A stretch of 51,638 nucleotides of DNA from Rhodovulum steppense (GCF_004339675.1 NZ_SLVM01000024.1:1-51638), one strand, 5' to 3'. Positions 8,004 to 17,143 are shown, counted from the first letter of the stretch. A program made the numbers and translations. The notes: generated by a model from the sequence alone, not told the origin.

Positions 8004-8987
8004 ATGTCGGATGCTGCACAGATGAGGCTTCCAGACTTTTTCATCATTGGGGCAGCGAAAGCTGGGACGACAACCCTACATGCTATGCTCGATAGACATC
8101 CGGGCATATTCATGTCCCACCGAAAAGAGCCGGAATTTTTCGCGCGTGACGAGCTCTATGAGAAGGGATTGTCTGAGTATGCAAGGCATTTCGAGAATGC
8201 CTTGCCCAATCAGCTTGTTGGAGAGGCATCGACCATCTATTCGCTGTCTCCACTGTTCCCGCATACCGCCAGCCGCATTGCGCGCCATATCCCAGATGCG
8301 AAGATCATCTATGTTATGCGTGAACCGGTTTCGCGCGCCTATTCCTATTATTTGCAGATCATCAAGAACTATCAGAATGTCACCCGAGACATGCGCGTAA
8401 ATCGGAGATTTGAGGAGTTTGTGATCTCAGAGCGGCACGCCTCGGCAGCACCCCGCGAGTTGGTCTTCTCGTCCACCAATTCTCATTTGCCGGACGTGCC
8501 CGATCTCTGTCTGGCTGGCAGCGACTATGTGCGTCAGATCGATGCCTATCTAGAGCATTTCCCAAGATCGCAGATGCTGTTTCTACTTTTTGAGGAGTTC
8601 TCTGCCAATCCCAGTTCGGTGGTTCGAAAGATAACGGATTTTCTCGGTATGGCGCCACTCGATGAACAGATACTGCGAGATGACGCACTGGTTCGGAACG
8701 TTTCCAATCGGCATTTTGAAGATTTGGAGGCCGCGAGAAGCCTTTCTAAGTTGCGGGATAAGTTAGGATTTCTTTGGCCTGCACGGAAGGCACTACCCAA
8801 AAACATGCGCGCTCCTTTGATAAGATTACTGTGCCAGAGTAATGAGAGGGGGAGCATGCCCTTGCCGATGGAGCCCGGAACGCGTGATATGTTGTATAGT
8901 CAGTATCGCTCGCAATTCCAGAGATTGTCGGTGCTCACCGGGCTGGACTTTTCGCCTTGGGTGAAGGTCTCTGACGAGGCAGAGTGA
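8004..8987 (+). CDS. Sulfotransferase-family protein
   Basis: 327 aa from ATG 8004; ATG 8022, just before LPDFF, is an equally possible start and neither has a clear ribosome binding site. The 5'-phosphosulfate loop of PAPS-dependent sulfotransferases is FFIIGAAKAGTTTLHAML near the N-terminus. The 3'-phosphate-binding region follows at KIIYVMREPVSRAYSYY. It would transfer sulfate from PAPS to a sugar hydroxyl, giving a sulfated EPS. Codon use is visibly more AT-rich than in the preceding genes, suggesting separate acquisition. A second, GC-rich sulfotransferase lies at 22782-23630. No PAPS-synthesis genes are in the window. Confidence 0.88.
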   Translation: MSDAAQMRLPDFFIIGAAKAGTTTLHAMLDRHPGIFMSHRKEPEFFARDELYEKGLSEYARHFENALPNQLVGEASTIYSLSPLFPHTASRIARHIPDAKIIYVMREPVSRAYSYYLQIIKNYQNVTRDMRVNRRFEEFVISERHASAAPRELVFSSTNSHLPDVPDLCLAGSDYVRQIDAYLEHFPRSQMLFLLFEEFSANPSSVVRKITDFLGMAPLDEQILRDDALVRNVSNRHFEDLEAARSLSKLRDKLGFLWPARKALPKNMRAPLIRLLCQSNERGSMPLPMEPGTRDMLYSQYRSQFQRLSVLTGLDFSPWVKVSDEAE

Positions 8988-8996
8988 GCTGCCTCG
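8975..8996. terminator. Possible bidirectional hairpin between convergent genes
   Basis: CGAGGCAG (8975-8982) and CTGCCTCG (8989-8996) form an 8-bp stem with a 6-nt loop, spanning the sulfotransferase stop and the 13-bp gap to the convergent flippase gene. No T-run follows on either side, so termination is only plausible. Confidence 0.35.
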
Positions 8997-9000
8997 GCGT

Positions 9001-10395
9001 TCAGATTTGGGAGAACGTGATTAAATTCCCTATTGAATCTGCATTCAGCCAGATGGCGATGGCTGCGATCGCGACCGCAAGGGCGCCATAAACTAGATCA
9101 TGGGTCCGGTCCCAGCCGGCATAACGGCGTGTCGCGTTGACCAAGATCGGGTAAACGATTAGCGCCGCCAAGCCCGGAGCGGCAACTGCGCCGACAATCC
9201 CAAAATATCTGACTCCCACGATCAGAAGCGTGGTCTGAACAATTGCTGTAGCGATGATCCTATCAGCATAGCGTCTGGAATCTCCGGCTGCCAGCATCAG
9301 CGAGCCATAGCTGCTCAGGATCACCATAGGCATCTGTGAAATCGACAGCAGAACCATAATTGGTCCCGCCAGCGCATAGCGCGGATCGTAGAGCAAATCC
9401 ACCAATAGAGTGCCCGACATGGCTAGGATGGCCGATAGCCCTAGAAGCCCACCGGTCATCCGCCAGCGTATGTAGAAGATCTTGCGCCGGTTCTCCGCGC
9501 TCTCCCAAGTCGGCCGCTGCTTGTAGAGAGGAAAGACGATCTTGCTGGCCAGCGGACGACCCAGAAGCAGCGGCACGCTGGCTAGGAAGAACCCTACCGT
9601 ATAGATGCCCAGCATCTCCAGGGTGATGAACTTGCCCAGGATCGCACGGTCGGCATGGTTCACCATGAAACCGGCGGCGCTGCTGATGAAGATCCACTTG
9701 CCGAAGTGGAAGAGTTCGCCGAATGCCGTGCGCTCGATCTGGAAGCGGTCGCGATGACCCGGCAGGGCGTAGTGGAACAGGGCCAGGCTGATTGCGGCGC
9801 TGGCGAGCGAGCCGATGACCAGCGCCCAGACCGAGTGGAGCAGGATGGCCAGGGCGACCATGATCAGGATGCCGAGAACCTGGGCGGTGATCCTGATGAT
9901 CGTCAGCCTGCCCATGACCAGATCGCGGTTGGCCGTGTAGATTCGCGTGGGATTGAAGCCGCTGATCACGATGGCAAGGCCGGCTACGGGCAGCATCTGC
10001 GCGAGCCGCGGGTCGTCGTAGAACGCGGCCAGAGGCCAAGCGAAGGCGCATGCCAGAAGCCACAACAGCAAGCCGCGCAGCACCTGCAACGTCCAGGCGG
10101 TATTGAGAAAGGCCGGTTCGCGGCTGCGGTTGTTCTGAATGATCGACGGCCCGAAGCCTGTATCCGACATCATGCTCATCCCGGTCAGGAAGACCTGAAT
10201 CAAGGCCATGAGCCCGAAAGCCTCGGGAAAGAGCAGGCGCGTCAGCACCAGATTGGAGGCCAGGCGCAGAACGTTGTGAGACAGCATTTCCCCCAGCGTC
10301 CAGAGCGTGCTTCTGGCAGCACGGGCCTTGAGGCTGTCGCCGCGCAGAAGACTGCTGAGCCTGTGGGGCGGGCGAAGGAAGAAAAAGGCCATCAT
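9001..10395 (-). CDS. Wzx-type polysaccharide flippase (MOP superfamily)
   Basis: 464 aa integral membrane protein with about 12-14 hydrophobic segments. The N-terminal block, RSTLWTLGEMLSHNVLRLAS then TRLLFPEAFGLMALI, is characteristic of the polysaccharide_synt/MVF-like flippases (LPRLPEEFGL pattern). It would move the undecaprenyl-diphosphate-linked repeat unit across the inner membrane to the polymerase. It is convergent with the sulfotransferase gene and lies 51 nt beyond the stop of xrtD in the same direction, so the two are probably co-transcribed. No strong ribosome binding site precedes the ATG at 10395 (next ATG 10392). Confidence 0.88.
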   Translation of the reverse strand: MMAFFFLRPPHRLSSLLRGDSLKARAARSTLWTLGEMLSHNVLRLASNLVLTRLLFPEAFGLMALIQVFLTGMSMMSDTGFGPSIIQNNRSREPAFLNTAWTLQVLRGLLLWLLACAFAWPLAAFYDDPRLAQMLPVAGLAIVISGFNPTRIYTANRDLVMGRLTIIRITAQVLGILIMVALAILLHSVWALVIGSLASAAISLALFHYALPGHRDRFQIERTAFGELFHFGKWIFISSAAGFMVNHADRAILGKFITLEMLGIYTVGFFLASVPLLLGRPLASKIVFPLYKQRPTWESAENRRKIFYIRWRMTGGLLGLSAILAMSGTLLVDLLYDPRYALAGPIMVLLSISQMPMVILSSYGSLMLAAGDSRRYADRIIATAIVQTTLLIVGVRYFGIVGAVAAPGLAALIVYPILVNATRRYAGWDRTHDLVYGALAVAIAAIAIWLNADSIGNLITFSQI

Positions 10396-10446
10396 GATCG
10401 CTTTGGATGGAGCGCCAGTTGCCGAATGTCCTGCGCGGGAAAGATC

Positions 10447-12051
10447 TTACCCTGCCGGAATGAAACGGGGAAGGGCAGGGTGCACTGCTTCCAGCACCTC
10501 CATCAGCCGTGCCTCTGCCGCCGCATCGCTTTCGCCCGGACCGATCTGCGTGGTCAGCCGCACCAGCGCGCCATCGGTGCGCCCTGTGCGGACGCCGTCC
10601 ATCATCAGCCAGAACTTGGCCGCGAAATCCCAGGCGAGGCGGCGATCCTTCTGCTGGAACCAGTAATAGACCATCATTCGCGTCTCACCCTTCTGGATGA
10701 TCGCGCGGTTGATCCTGAAGGGGGTGGTACTCCCCATCCTTTCGGTGATGTCGGTCCGCTCCAGCCAGGCGATTTCCCAGCCGGCGCCGGGCAGGCAGAT
10801 CTCGGGAGAATGGACCCCGCCCTTGCTCTGGTCGTTGTACCAGGCCATGAACAGGCCCACCCGCGCGCTATCGTCCGATCTGACCAGGGAGACCTGGTGG
10901 TAATCGTCCGCACCCAGGCTGCGTTCGACGCCAGTACTGAGCATTTCGCGCGGGCCACGCTGTTCCCAGGCGCCCAGTTGCCGCGGGAACAGCGCGAAGC
11001 CGTCACGGGTTGGTGCAACGGCGCCGCGCTCGGGCATGGCCTGCACTGCGGCCGCCGCGGCCAGCGCGATGCCGGCGGCCGCGATCAGCGCCGCAGAGGG
11101 GCGCACATATTGCAGCCGCTTGACCTGCTGGGCGAGTCCGGTCGTGTCGAGATCGAGCGCCTCGGCCAGCCCCGGACGACCGGGATGGAAGAACAGCATC
11201 AGCCGGGCCAGACCGAACAGGATCACGATCGAGCACAGGAAGATCACCCAACCTTCGAAGAAATGGGTGAAGCCCTCCAGCCATTCGACCCCGTAGAGCT
11301 GGGCGATGACACCGGCCACCGCGATCCGGATCGAGTTCATCACGATCGCGATGGGCACCGCCGAGACCAGCAGAACCGCCTTGTGCCATTTCGGGCCCTG
11401 ATAGAGCACCGCGAAGATGTAGGAGAAGCTGAGGATCGGGAACATGTAGCGCAGCCCCGAACAGGCCTCGGCCACATGCAGCTTGGTCACGCCCAGGTCG
11501 ATGATGTTGCCGTCCAGGAAGACCGGCACCGACATCAGCCGCAGGAACCAGACCCCCAGTTCCGAGGACATGAACTGCAGATAGGTCGAAACCTTGTAAT
11601 AGAGCGTGTCGGGCAGCGGCAGCATGTAGACGAGGTGTAGCACCGGTGGCCAGAAATGCCTGCCCGTCTTCCAGCCGAAGCTGATCAGAAGTACCCCGCC
11701 CACCCACAGGATCAGCCCGTAGGCTACGATGTCGTCGATATTGCTGAGGATGCCGAGTGTGCCCAGCAGCAACGCGAAGACGACCAGCAGCACACCCGGC
11801 CAGCGGTCGGATTTCGGACCCGGTTCGGGCGGGAACTGCTTGAGCTCGCGCAGAAACATCAGGGCCGACAGCACCGGGATCAGCGGCCCGTGGCTGTATT
11901 CGGGCAGTTGCCAAGCGGTGAGCAGCGCGTTGAGGCCGCTCGAGAAGAAGATGCCCGCGGCGACGACGGCGAGCAGAAGCCAGAACAGGCCCCAATTGGC
12001 AAAGGCGCTCAGATTTGGCCGGGTTCGTGACGAGGCCGGAAATGCGGGCAT
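10447..12051 (-). CDS. xrtD: Exosortase XrtD-type, fused to EpsI domain
   Basis: 534 aa. Residues 20-290 form the eight-helix exosortase core with all three invariant catalytic positions: Cys197 in EACSGLRYMFP, Arg242 in MNSIRIAVAGV and His263 in GFTHFFEGW. A linker leads to a further helix (318-340). Residues 340-530 form an EpsI domain with its hallmark HSPEICLPGAGW around residue 414-425. This fused arrangement and length match VPLPA-CTERM-specific exosortase XrtD. It is predicted to cleave the IPLPA/VPLPA motif of surface proteins in the inner membrane, and such substrates are encoded at 766-1371 and 37463-38128. It is read leftward ahead of the flippase. An AGG lies 7 nt before the ATG. 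Confidence 0.93.
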   Translation of the reverse strand: MPAFPASSRTRPNLSAFANWGLFWLLLAVVAAGIFFSSGLNALLTAWQLPEYSHGPLIPVLSALMFLRELKQFPPEPGPKSDRWPGVLLVVFALLLGTLGILSNIDDIVAYGLILWVGGVLLISFGWKTGRHFWPPVLHLVYMLPLPDTLYYKVSTYLQFMSSELGVWFLRLMSVPVFLDGNIIDLGVTKLHVAEACSGLRYMFPILSFSYIFAVLYQGPKWHKAVLLVSAVPIAIVMNSIRIAVAGVIAQLYGVEWLEGFTHFFEGWVIFLCSIVILFGLARLMLFFHPGRPGLAEALDLDTTGLAQQVKRLQYVRPSAALIAAAGIALAAAAAVQAMPERGAVAPTRDGFALFPRQLGAWEQRGPREMLSTGVERSLGADDYHQVSLVRSDDSARVGLFMAWYNDQSKGGVHSPEICLPGAGWEIAWLERTDITERMGSTTPFRINRAIIQKGETRMMVYYWFQQKDRRLAWDFAAKFWLMMDGVRTGRTDGALVRLTTQIGPGESDAAAEARLMEVLEAVHPALPRFIPAG

Positions 12052-12091
12052 TGGGGACCTGTTCGGGATGCTTGTCTCAAACGTGCCGCAT

Positions 12092-12107
12092 TATGGCAGA
12101 TGCCATA
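12092..12107. promoter_or_regulatory. 16-bp dyad upstream of xrtD
   Basis: TATGGCAGATGCCATA has 7-bp perfect arms around GA and is centred about 48 nt before the xrtD start. Its size and place fit a repressor or activator operator. No matching copy was noticed by eye at other promoters in the window. Confidence 0.35.
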
Positions 12108-12243
12108 TCGCCATGCCACCGCTCAGGGCCTGACCGGGACGGATATGGTCATCGGGATAGCGTAGGTTTGAACAAAGCCATGTGACATCCCTCATTGAAC
12201 CGGTACGCGGGACAGCCTGTCCGAATCTCGTATGGGCCGCGGT

Positions 12244-13560
12244 CTACACCTTGACCACCCTTTCCATCGCCAGCCCGCGCCGGGTGATGGCATTGCGGGT
12301 GTCGATCACCGGGCAATCGAGCGCCAGCAGGGCCGGATAGTCGATCGCGTCGTGATCGGTCGCGATCAGCACCGCGGCGAAGCGGCCGGGGGCGAGCGTC
12401 GCGGGGTCGGTGGCCTGGCGGGCGGCATATTGGCGGTATTCGCGCATCGGCGGGATCTCGGGCACATGCGGGTCGATATAGCTCACCTTCGCCCCCGCCT
12501 CGTCAAGCAATTGCATCAGCTTCATCGCCGGGCTTTCGCGCATGTCCGAGACGTTCTTCTTGTAGGCCACACCCACCAGCAGGATCTCGGTGCCCTTCAG
12601 GCCCCGGCCGCTGTCGGCATCCACGATGGCGCGCAGCCGGTCGATGACATGGTGCGGCATGCGCGTGTTGATTTCGCCCGCCAGTTCGATGAACCGGGTC
12701 GGCACCTCGAATTCGCGCGCCTTCCAGGTCAGGTAGAACGGGTCGATCGGGATGCAGTGCCCGCCAAGGCCCGGTCCGGGATAGAACGGCATGAAGCCGA
12801 AGGGCTTGGTCGCGGCGCCGTCGATCACCTCCCAGACATCGATGCCCATCGCGTCGTAGACGAGCTTGAGTTCGTTCACGAGCGCGATGTTGACCGCGCG
12901 AAAGATGTTCTCGGTGATCTTGACCGCCTCGGCAGTCTGGGTCGTGGACACTCGCACCGTGCGATCCACGACGCGGGCATAGAACGCCTCGACCAGATCG
13001 CCCGCGATCTGGCCCGACCCCGCCACCACCTTGGGGATCGAGCTTGTGTTGAACGCGGTGTTGCCCGGATCCTCGCGCTCCGGCGAGAAGGCCAGGAAGA
13101 TCTCCTCGCCCAGCGTCAGGCCGCTTGTCCCCAGGATCGGGCCCAGAACCTCGTCCGTGGTGCCGGGCCAGGTGGTCGATTCCAGCACCACCAGCGTACC
13201 GGGGCGGATATGGGCGGCAATGGCATGCCCGGTCTTCTCGACATAGGACAGGTCCGGCTCGCGCTGTGGGTTCAGCGGTGTCGGCACGCAGATGACGATG
13301 ACCTGGCAGGTCGAAAGCCGGGCGAAATCGGCGGTCGCGTCCATGCCCTTCGCACAGGCCTCCTGCATCGCCTGCGGGCTGACCGCGTCGATATAGCTGG
13401 TCGCGGCCATGACCTTGTCGATCTTGCCCGGATCGACATCGAAGCCCGTGACCGGAAAGCCGCGGCGCGCGGCGGTAACCGCCAGCGGCAGGCCCACATA
13501 GCCCAGCCCGATCACGCCCACCCGGGCGGTCCGATCGGTGATCGCACGCATCAATGACAT
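12244..13560 (-). CDS. Nucleotide-sugar dehydrogenase, WbpA-like (UDP-GlcNAc 6-dehydrogenase type)
   Basis: 438 aa from the ATG at 13560, preceded by GGAG. The N-terminal NAD-binding motif VGVIGLGYVGLPLAV is at residues 14-28. The catalytic cysteine is Cys269 in GPGLGGHCIPIDPFYLTWKA; this sequence is typical of WbpA-type enzymes rather than UDP-glucose dehydrogenases. A C-terminal UDP-binding domain starts near residue 315, with YKKNVSDMRESP. It would oxidise C6 of a UDP-N-acetylhexosamine in two NAD-dependent steps to the uronic acid, making the EPS anionic. It lies divergent from the GT2 gene at 13722. The exact UDP-sugar is inferred from family resemblance. Confidence 0.88.
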   Translation of the reverse strand: MSLMRAITDRTARVGVIGLGYVGLPLAVTAARRGFPVTGFDVDPGKIDKVMAATSYIDAVSPQAMQEACAKGMDATADFARLSTCQVIVICVPTPLNPQREPDLSYVEKTGHAIAAHIRPGTLVVLESTTWPGTTDEVLGPILGTSGLTLGEEIFLAFSPEREDPGNTAFNTSSIPKVVAGSGQIAGDLVEAFYARVVDRTVRVSTTQTAEAVKITENIFRAVNIALVNELKLVYDAMGIDVWEVIDGAATKPFGFMPFYPGPGLGGHCIPIDPFYLTWKAREFEVPTRFIELAGEINTRMPHHVIDRLRAIVDADSGRGLKGTEILLVGVAYKKNVSDMRESPAMKLMQLLDEAGAKVSYIDPHVPEIPPMREYRQYAARQATDPATLAPGRFAAVLIATDHDAIDYPALLALDCPVIDTRNAITRRGLAMERVVKV

Positions 13561-13721
13561 GTTCTCGAAATCTCCACCACATGCCGGCCTCATGCGATCC
13601 GGCAGTTGCCTTCTCCCGCAGAAAACCGTTCCGGGTCTCTTTTGCAAACCGATTGTGGACATTCTGGGACAACAGCCACCGGATGCTTGCCTGAATGACG
13701 GCGCTCGGGCAGAACCGGCGC

Positions 13722-14669
13722 ATGACCAGCATCGCCCCCGCCCCCCGCGCCTATGTCGTGATCTCGCCCGGTCGCAACGAGGCGCAATTCATGCGCCGCA
13801 CGCTTGACAGCGTGGTGGCCCAGACCGAGCGCCCGGCGGCCTGGGTGATCGTCGATGACGGCTCGACCGACGAGAGCCCCGCGATCCTGGCCGAATATGC
13901 CGCGGCCCATGACTGGATCACCGTGATCCGACGCGAGGATCGCGGCCACCGCGCCGTGGGCCCCGGCGTGATCGAGGCGTTCTATGCCGGGCTGGAGGCC
14001 GTTTCGCTGGACGACTACACGTATCTCTGCAAGCTCGACCTCGATCTGGATCTGCCCGCGGGCTATTTCGCCGGGCTCATGGACCGGATGGAGGCCGATC
14101 CCCGCGTCGGCACCTGTTCGGGCAAGACCTATTACGTGGACGGGGCGGGTCGGCAGATCAGCGAGAAGATTTCCGACGAGATGTCGATCGGCGCGTCAAA
14201 GTTCATGCGGGTGGCCTGTTTCCGCCAGATCGGCGGCTTCGTGCGCGAGGTGATGTGGGACGGCATCGACTGCCACAAGGCGCGGATGCTGGGCTGGAAG
14301 GCGGTCAGCTGGCGCGACCCGGAGCTTGCCTTCGAGCATCTGCGCCCGATGGGGTCGTCGCAGACCAACATCTATGTCGGTCGCCGTCGCCACGGCGCGG
14401 GACAATATTACATGGGCTCGGACCCGCTCTACTTCACCGTGACCGCGATCCGCAAGATGGCCCACCCGCCCTATGTTCTGGGCGGGCTGGCCACGTTGCA
14501 GGGCTATCTGGGTGCTTGGCTGAGGCGGGCGCCGCAGCATGGCGATGGCGAACTGCGCCGTTTCGTGCGCGCCTATCAGCGCGAGGTGCTGCTCAAGGGC
14601 AAGCGGCGCACCGTCGCCCGGATCGAGGGCGAGCGCGCCAGCCTGTGGTCGCCCGCGTTGCCGGGCTGA
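13722..14669 (+). CDS. GT2-family glycosyltransferase
   Basis: 315 aa from ATG 13722; an in-frame ATG at 13695 would add nine residues. The GT-A motifs are VVISPGRNEAQFMRRTLDSV, WVIVDDGSTDES and an Asp-rich acceptor/metal loop (CKLDLDLDLPAGYF, near residue 105). The C-terminal half has short hydrophobic and basic stretches but no clear membrane helix. It is an isolated rightward gene between leftward ones; its stop is 3 nt from the convergent FkbM gene end. Substrate unknown. Confidence 0.87.
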   Translation: MTSIAPAPRAYVVISPGRNEAQFMRRTLDSVVAQTERPAAWVIVDDGSTDESPAILAEYAAAHDWITVIRREDRGHRAVGPGVIEAFYAGLEAVSLDDYTYLCKLDLDLDLPAGYFAGLMDRMEADPRVGTCSGKTYYVDGAGRQISEKISDEMSIGASKFMRVACFRQIGGFVREVMWDGIDCHKARMLGWKAVSWRDPELAFEHLRPMGSSQTNIYVGRRRHGAGQYYMGSDPLYFTVTAIRKMAHPPYVLGGLATLQGYLGAWLRRAPQHGDGELRRFVRAYQREVLLKGKRRTVARIEGERASLWSPALPG

Positions 14670-14672
14670 GCG

Positions 14673-15482
14673 TCACGACGCCGATTGCGAGAAGGCGGGC
14701 CGCTGGCGGGAAGCAAGCAGCAGGTTCTCCATGTCGTTATAGCGGCAGAAGCTGTCCTTCACCTCGTATCCCGTCCTTTCGTACCAGGCGCGCATGTCGT
14801 TCCGGTTATCGGGATTGACCTCGACGAAGATATCCGGGCGGCATCTGTCGATGAGACCGGAAAGGCCCGCCAGGACCGACAGTTCATGGCCTTCGGCATC
14901 GATTTTCAGGAAGTCGATATCGGTCTGTGCGAAGTAGGTGTCGCCACGAACGAGCGTGACGCCCTCGGAAAACGCGGTTTCGCCGTCTGCGCTTGTCGCC
15001 AATCGTGACGAGCCGAGATTGTGTTCGCGCTGCCGAACCAGATTTGCATTTCCGTCCCTGTCCGAGAGCGCGACCCTGTGCAGCTCGACCCGGTCGTTCA
15101 GACCGTTGAGGGCGACGTTCACCGCAAGCAGGCGATGTTGCCGGGCGCCCGGCTCGACCGCGATCACGCGCCGGGCGCCCAGGGCCTTGGCGAAGTAGAC
15201 AGTGTGATTCCCGACATTCGCCCCCACATCCATGACGGTCGCACCCGGCGGGAGCACCCGGGCGACCATGTCGAGTTCTTCGGGCTCGTAGAGTTGCCCC
15301 TGCGCATGTTCCCGTTGGATCAGGTCATACCGGTTGTCGACTGCAAAGGCGAAATCGACGCCCTTTGTCGTGAACTCGTAGACGCTCAGAAGCCAGACAT
15401 CGGGGATGTCCCGGCCGACCTTGACAAGCCGGTAACCCCGGCGTCCCAACGCGCCCCTGATGGCGTCCTTGAATGTCTGCAT
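14673..15482 (-). CDS. FkbM-family methyltransferase
   Basis: 269 aa from ATG 15482 (AAAGG nine bases upstream); longer in-frame starts exist but add a poorly conserved basic leader. SAM motif I is VMDVGANVGNHTVYFA (residues 83-98), followed by the acidic strand RRVIAVEPG. The FkbM signature FLKIDAEGHELSVLAGL lies near residue 200. The family O-methylates sugars or polyketides, so a methyl substituent on the EPS is likely. It is convergent with the GT2 at 13722-14669. Confidence 0.87.
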   Translation of the reverse strand: MQTFKDAIRGALGRRGYRLVKVGRDIPDVWLLSVYEFTTKGVDFAFAVDNRYDLIQREHAQGQLYEPEELDMVARVLPPGATVMDVGANVGNHTVYFAKALGARRVIAVEPGARQHRLLAVNVALNGLNDRVELHRVALSDRDGNANLVRQREHNLGSSRLATSADGETAFSEGVTLVRGDTYFAQTDIDFLKIDAEGHELSVLAGLSGLIDRCRPDIFVEVNPDNRNDMRAWYERTGYEVKDSFCRYNDMENLLLASRQRPAFSQSAS

Positions 15483-15688
15483 TGACGTGGGCCTTTTATG
15501 AAAAGGGAATCCGATGCTGCAAAGGGTCGAGACGAGGGTCTCGACCCCGGAACTAGACCATCGCAATGACTTTGCCGCAAGCTTCGGGGCAGGGGGGGCG
15601 GTCACATCATCAGAGCCGATTCGCGTTGACCCCGCCTTATTCGTCCAATTCGGCCGGGAAAGTTGCGTGCGCCTGAAAGCGCTGTAGA

Positions 15689-15707
15689 TTCAAGCTGCTA
15701 GCTTGAA
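15689..15707. terminator. Possible hairpin at end of acyltransferase gene
   Basis: TTCAAGCT and AGCTTGAA form a perfect 8-bp stem around a 3-nt loop and overlap the stop codon of the leftward gene (15698-15700). It is not followed by a clear T-run. It may act as a terminator or mRNA 3'-end stabiliser. Confidence 0.35.
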
Positions 15708-16216
15708 GACGAGTCGGGCGCGGTGGCCGTGTTGCTTCGGCCGCCACGCTCCGGGTCGGCCCGGTCGCGTTCCACGATCCGCGCGGGCACGCCGACGGCG
15801 GTGGCGCCTTCGGGCACGTCGGTCAGCACAACGGCATTCGCACCGATCCGCGCCCCGTGGCCGATCGTAACCGGGCCCAGAACCTTGGCGCCTGCCCCGA
15901 TATAGGCGCCGCGGCACACCCGCGGGGCGCCCGCCTTGGCGGTCTGGCCGAGCGTGACCTGCTGCATGATCAGGCAATCCTCCTCGACGACGGCCTCGCG
16001 ATGGATCACCACGCCGTTGAGATGGGGGAAGCGGACGGATCGGGCGATCTTGGCCTCGCGCGCGATGTCCGATCCGCTGAGGATTGTCCAGAAAGCATGG
16101 GCAAGCTTGCCCCTTGCCCCGGCGATCCGGGCGCGCAGACCCCTGTGCCCGGCGGTGTTCTGGAATCGGTGCAGCGCGGCGATGAGGTGGCGGTCCTGGC
16201 CGTGAAGAAGAAACAT
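15698..16216 (-). CDS. Hexapeptide-repeat (left-handed beta-helix) acyltransferase, serine acetyltransferase-like
   Basis: 172 aa. A short helical N-terminus is followed by hexapeptide repeats (VRFPHLNGVVIHREAVVEED, then IGAGAKVLGPVTIGHGARIG and VVLTDVPEGATAVGVPARIV) typical of CysE/WcaF-like acetyl-CoA O-acetyltransferases. The conserved catalytic His is probably in the HLNGVVIH segment. In an EPS cluster this most likely O-acetylates a sugar of the repeat unit. It is only 12 nt downstream of the VirK/YbjX gene, so the two are co-transcribed. The C-terminal 25 residues are low-complexity Ser/Arg/Thr. Confidence 0.83.
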   Translation of the reverse strand: MFLLHGQDRHLIAALHRFQNTAGHRGLRARIAGARGKLAHAFWTILSGSDIAREAKIARSVRFPHLNGVVIHREAVVEEDCLIMQQVTLGQTAKAGAPRVCRGAYIGAGAKVLGPVTIGHGARIGANAVVLTDVPEGATAVGVPARIVERDRADPERGGRSNTATAPDSSSS

Positions 16217-16228
16217 TGCGGGGCCTGC

Positions 16229-17143
16229 TCAGGAATCGGGAAAACGCACCGGTCGAACGCTGGGCAGGGTATGGGCGATCTCCTCCTCCAGCGCATCCAG
16301 AAAGCCATAGCGCTGCCGGTAGAGCGACCGTTTCTTGGCCTTGATCTCGTCGAGCGGCCTGCGTCCGGACGAAACCGGCAGAGCGAATGTGTCATCCGAG
16401 ACCTGCGTGCCGCCGCGTTCCAGCCAGACCGTGTCGTAATCCTGCGGCGCGATCGTCTTGGCCCCGAAAAACGGGTGCCTGTGGTGACGGGCGGCATCGC
16501 TGACCGCGTGAAGCTCGGCGATGCCGAAGCGGCGGGCCAGCATGCGCAGGGTCTCGATCAGGAAATCGCGGGGACGGATGCCGAACAGGGCGCGCGTCAG
16601 GTCGCGGTAGAGATCAAGTGCATTGTCGGTGTTCCGGCCCTGCAACGCGCCGATATAGGCGCAGAGCTCACCAGCCCCGTTGCGAAAGAGCGAGAAGGCC
16701 AGCGAATAGGCGCGAAAGCTGTCGACGAACAGGTTCAGCGTCAGCCCGCCTTCGCGCATGAACCATTTCGGCTGGTCCAGAACGAGGCGGCAGCCCGGGT
16801 GATGTGCCCCCAGATCGGCCAGGACCAGACGTTCCCCGGTGGAAAACGGGAAGGGCGGGCCGAGGCGGTCGATCTCGCGGCAATGGGCGAGGATCCGGTC
16901 GAACCGCTTGGCGGCGGGCCAGGTGGCGTTCTGATAGGGCCAGAGCAGGGCGCCCAGCATTTCCGGGCGCTCGGCGATGAGTATATGGGCACAACTGCCG
17001 GGGGCGGCATTAAGAAGCGGGCGGAGCGATGATCGCCGCCGCGCCGCCGCCAGCAGCATCTTGGCCCGGAGCGTCACCTGCGCCGGAGAGTGTCCGGGAA
17101 ACAGCTCTTGGGCCGTGCGCCTGACGATCAAGAGGCTACTCAT
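16229..17143 (-). CDS. VirK/YbjX-family protein (DUF535)
   Basis: 304 aa. The C-terminal half matches DUF535: GIAELHAVSDAARHHRH, YDTVWLERGG, then the basic block LDEIKAKKRSLYRQRYGFLD. The N-terminal half contains LVLDQPKWFMREGGLTLNLF. Family members VirK/YbjX affect outer-membrane or LPS properties in enterobacteria, but their biochemical activity is not settled. The His-rich SDAARHHRH motif and GNAT-like topology make an acyl- or aminoacyl-transfer role conceivable (inference). Its start overlaps the stop of the upstream GT4 gene by four bases (ATGA), so the two are translationally coupled, and the acetyltransferase follows immediately. Confidence 0.8.
   Translation of the reverse strand: MSSLLIVRRTAQELFPGHSPAQVTLRAKMLLAAARRRSSLRPLLNAAPGSCAHILIAERPEMLGALLWPYQNATWPAAKRFDRILAHCREIDRLGPPFPFSTGERLVLADLGAHHPGCRLVLDQPKWFMREGGLTLNLFVDSFRAYSLAFSLFRNGAGELCAYIGALQGRNTDNALDLYRDLTRALFGIRPRDFLIETLRMLARRFGIAELHAVSDAARHHRHPFFGAKTIAPQDYDTVWLERGGTQVSDDTFALPVSSGRRPLDEIKAKKRSLYRQRYGFLDALEEEIAHTLPSVRPVRFPDS

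Noticed and set aside
9655-11640. A 661-codon plus-strand frame opposite the flippase and exosortase genes
   Set aside because: The minus-strand products have clear family motifs; the plus-strand translation is Gln/His/Gly/Arg-rich with no domain.
12232-13557. A 441-codon plus-strand frame opposite the UDP-sugar dehydrogenase
   Set aside because: The dehydrogenase is certain from its NAD motif and catalytic Cys; the opposite frame is a codon-bias shadow.
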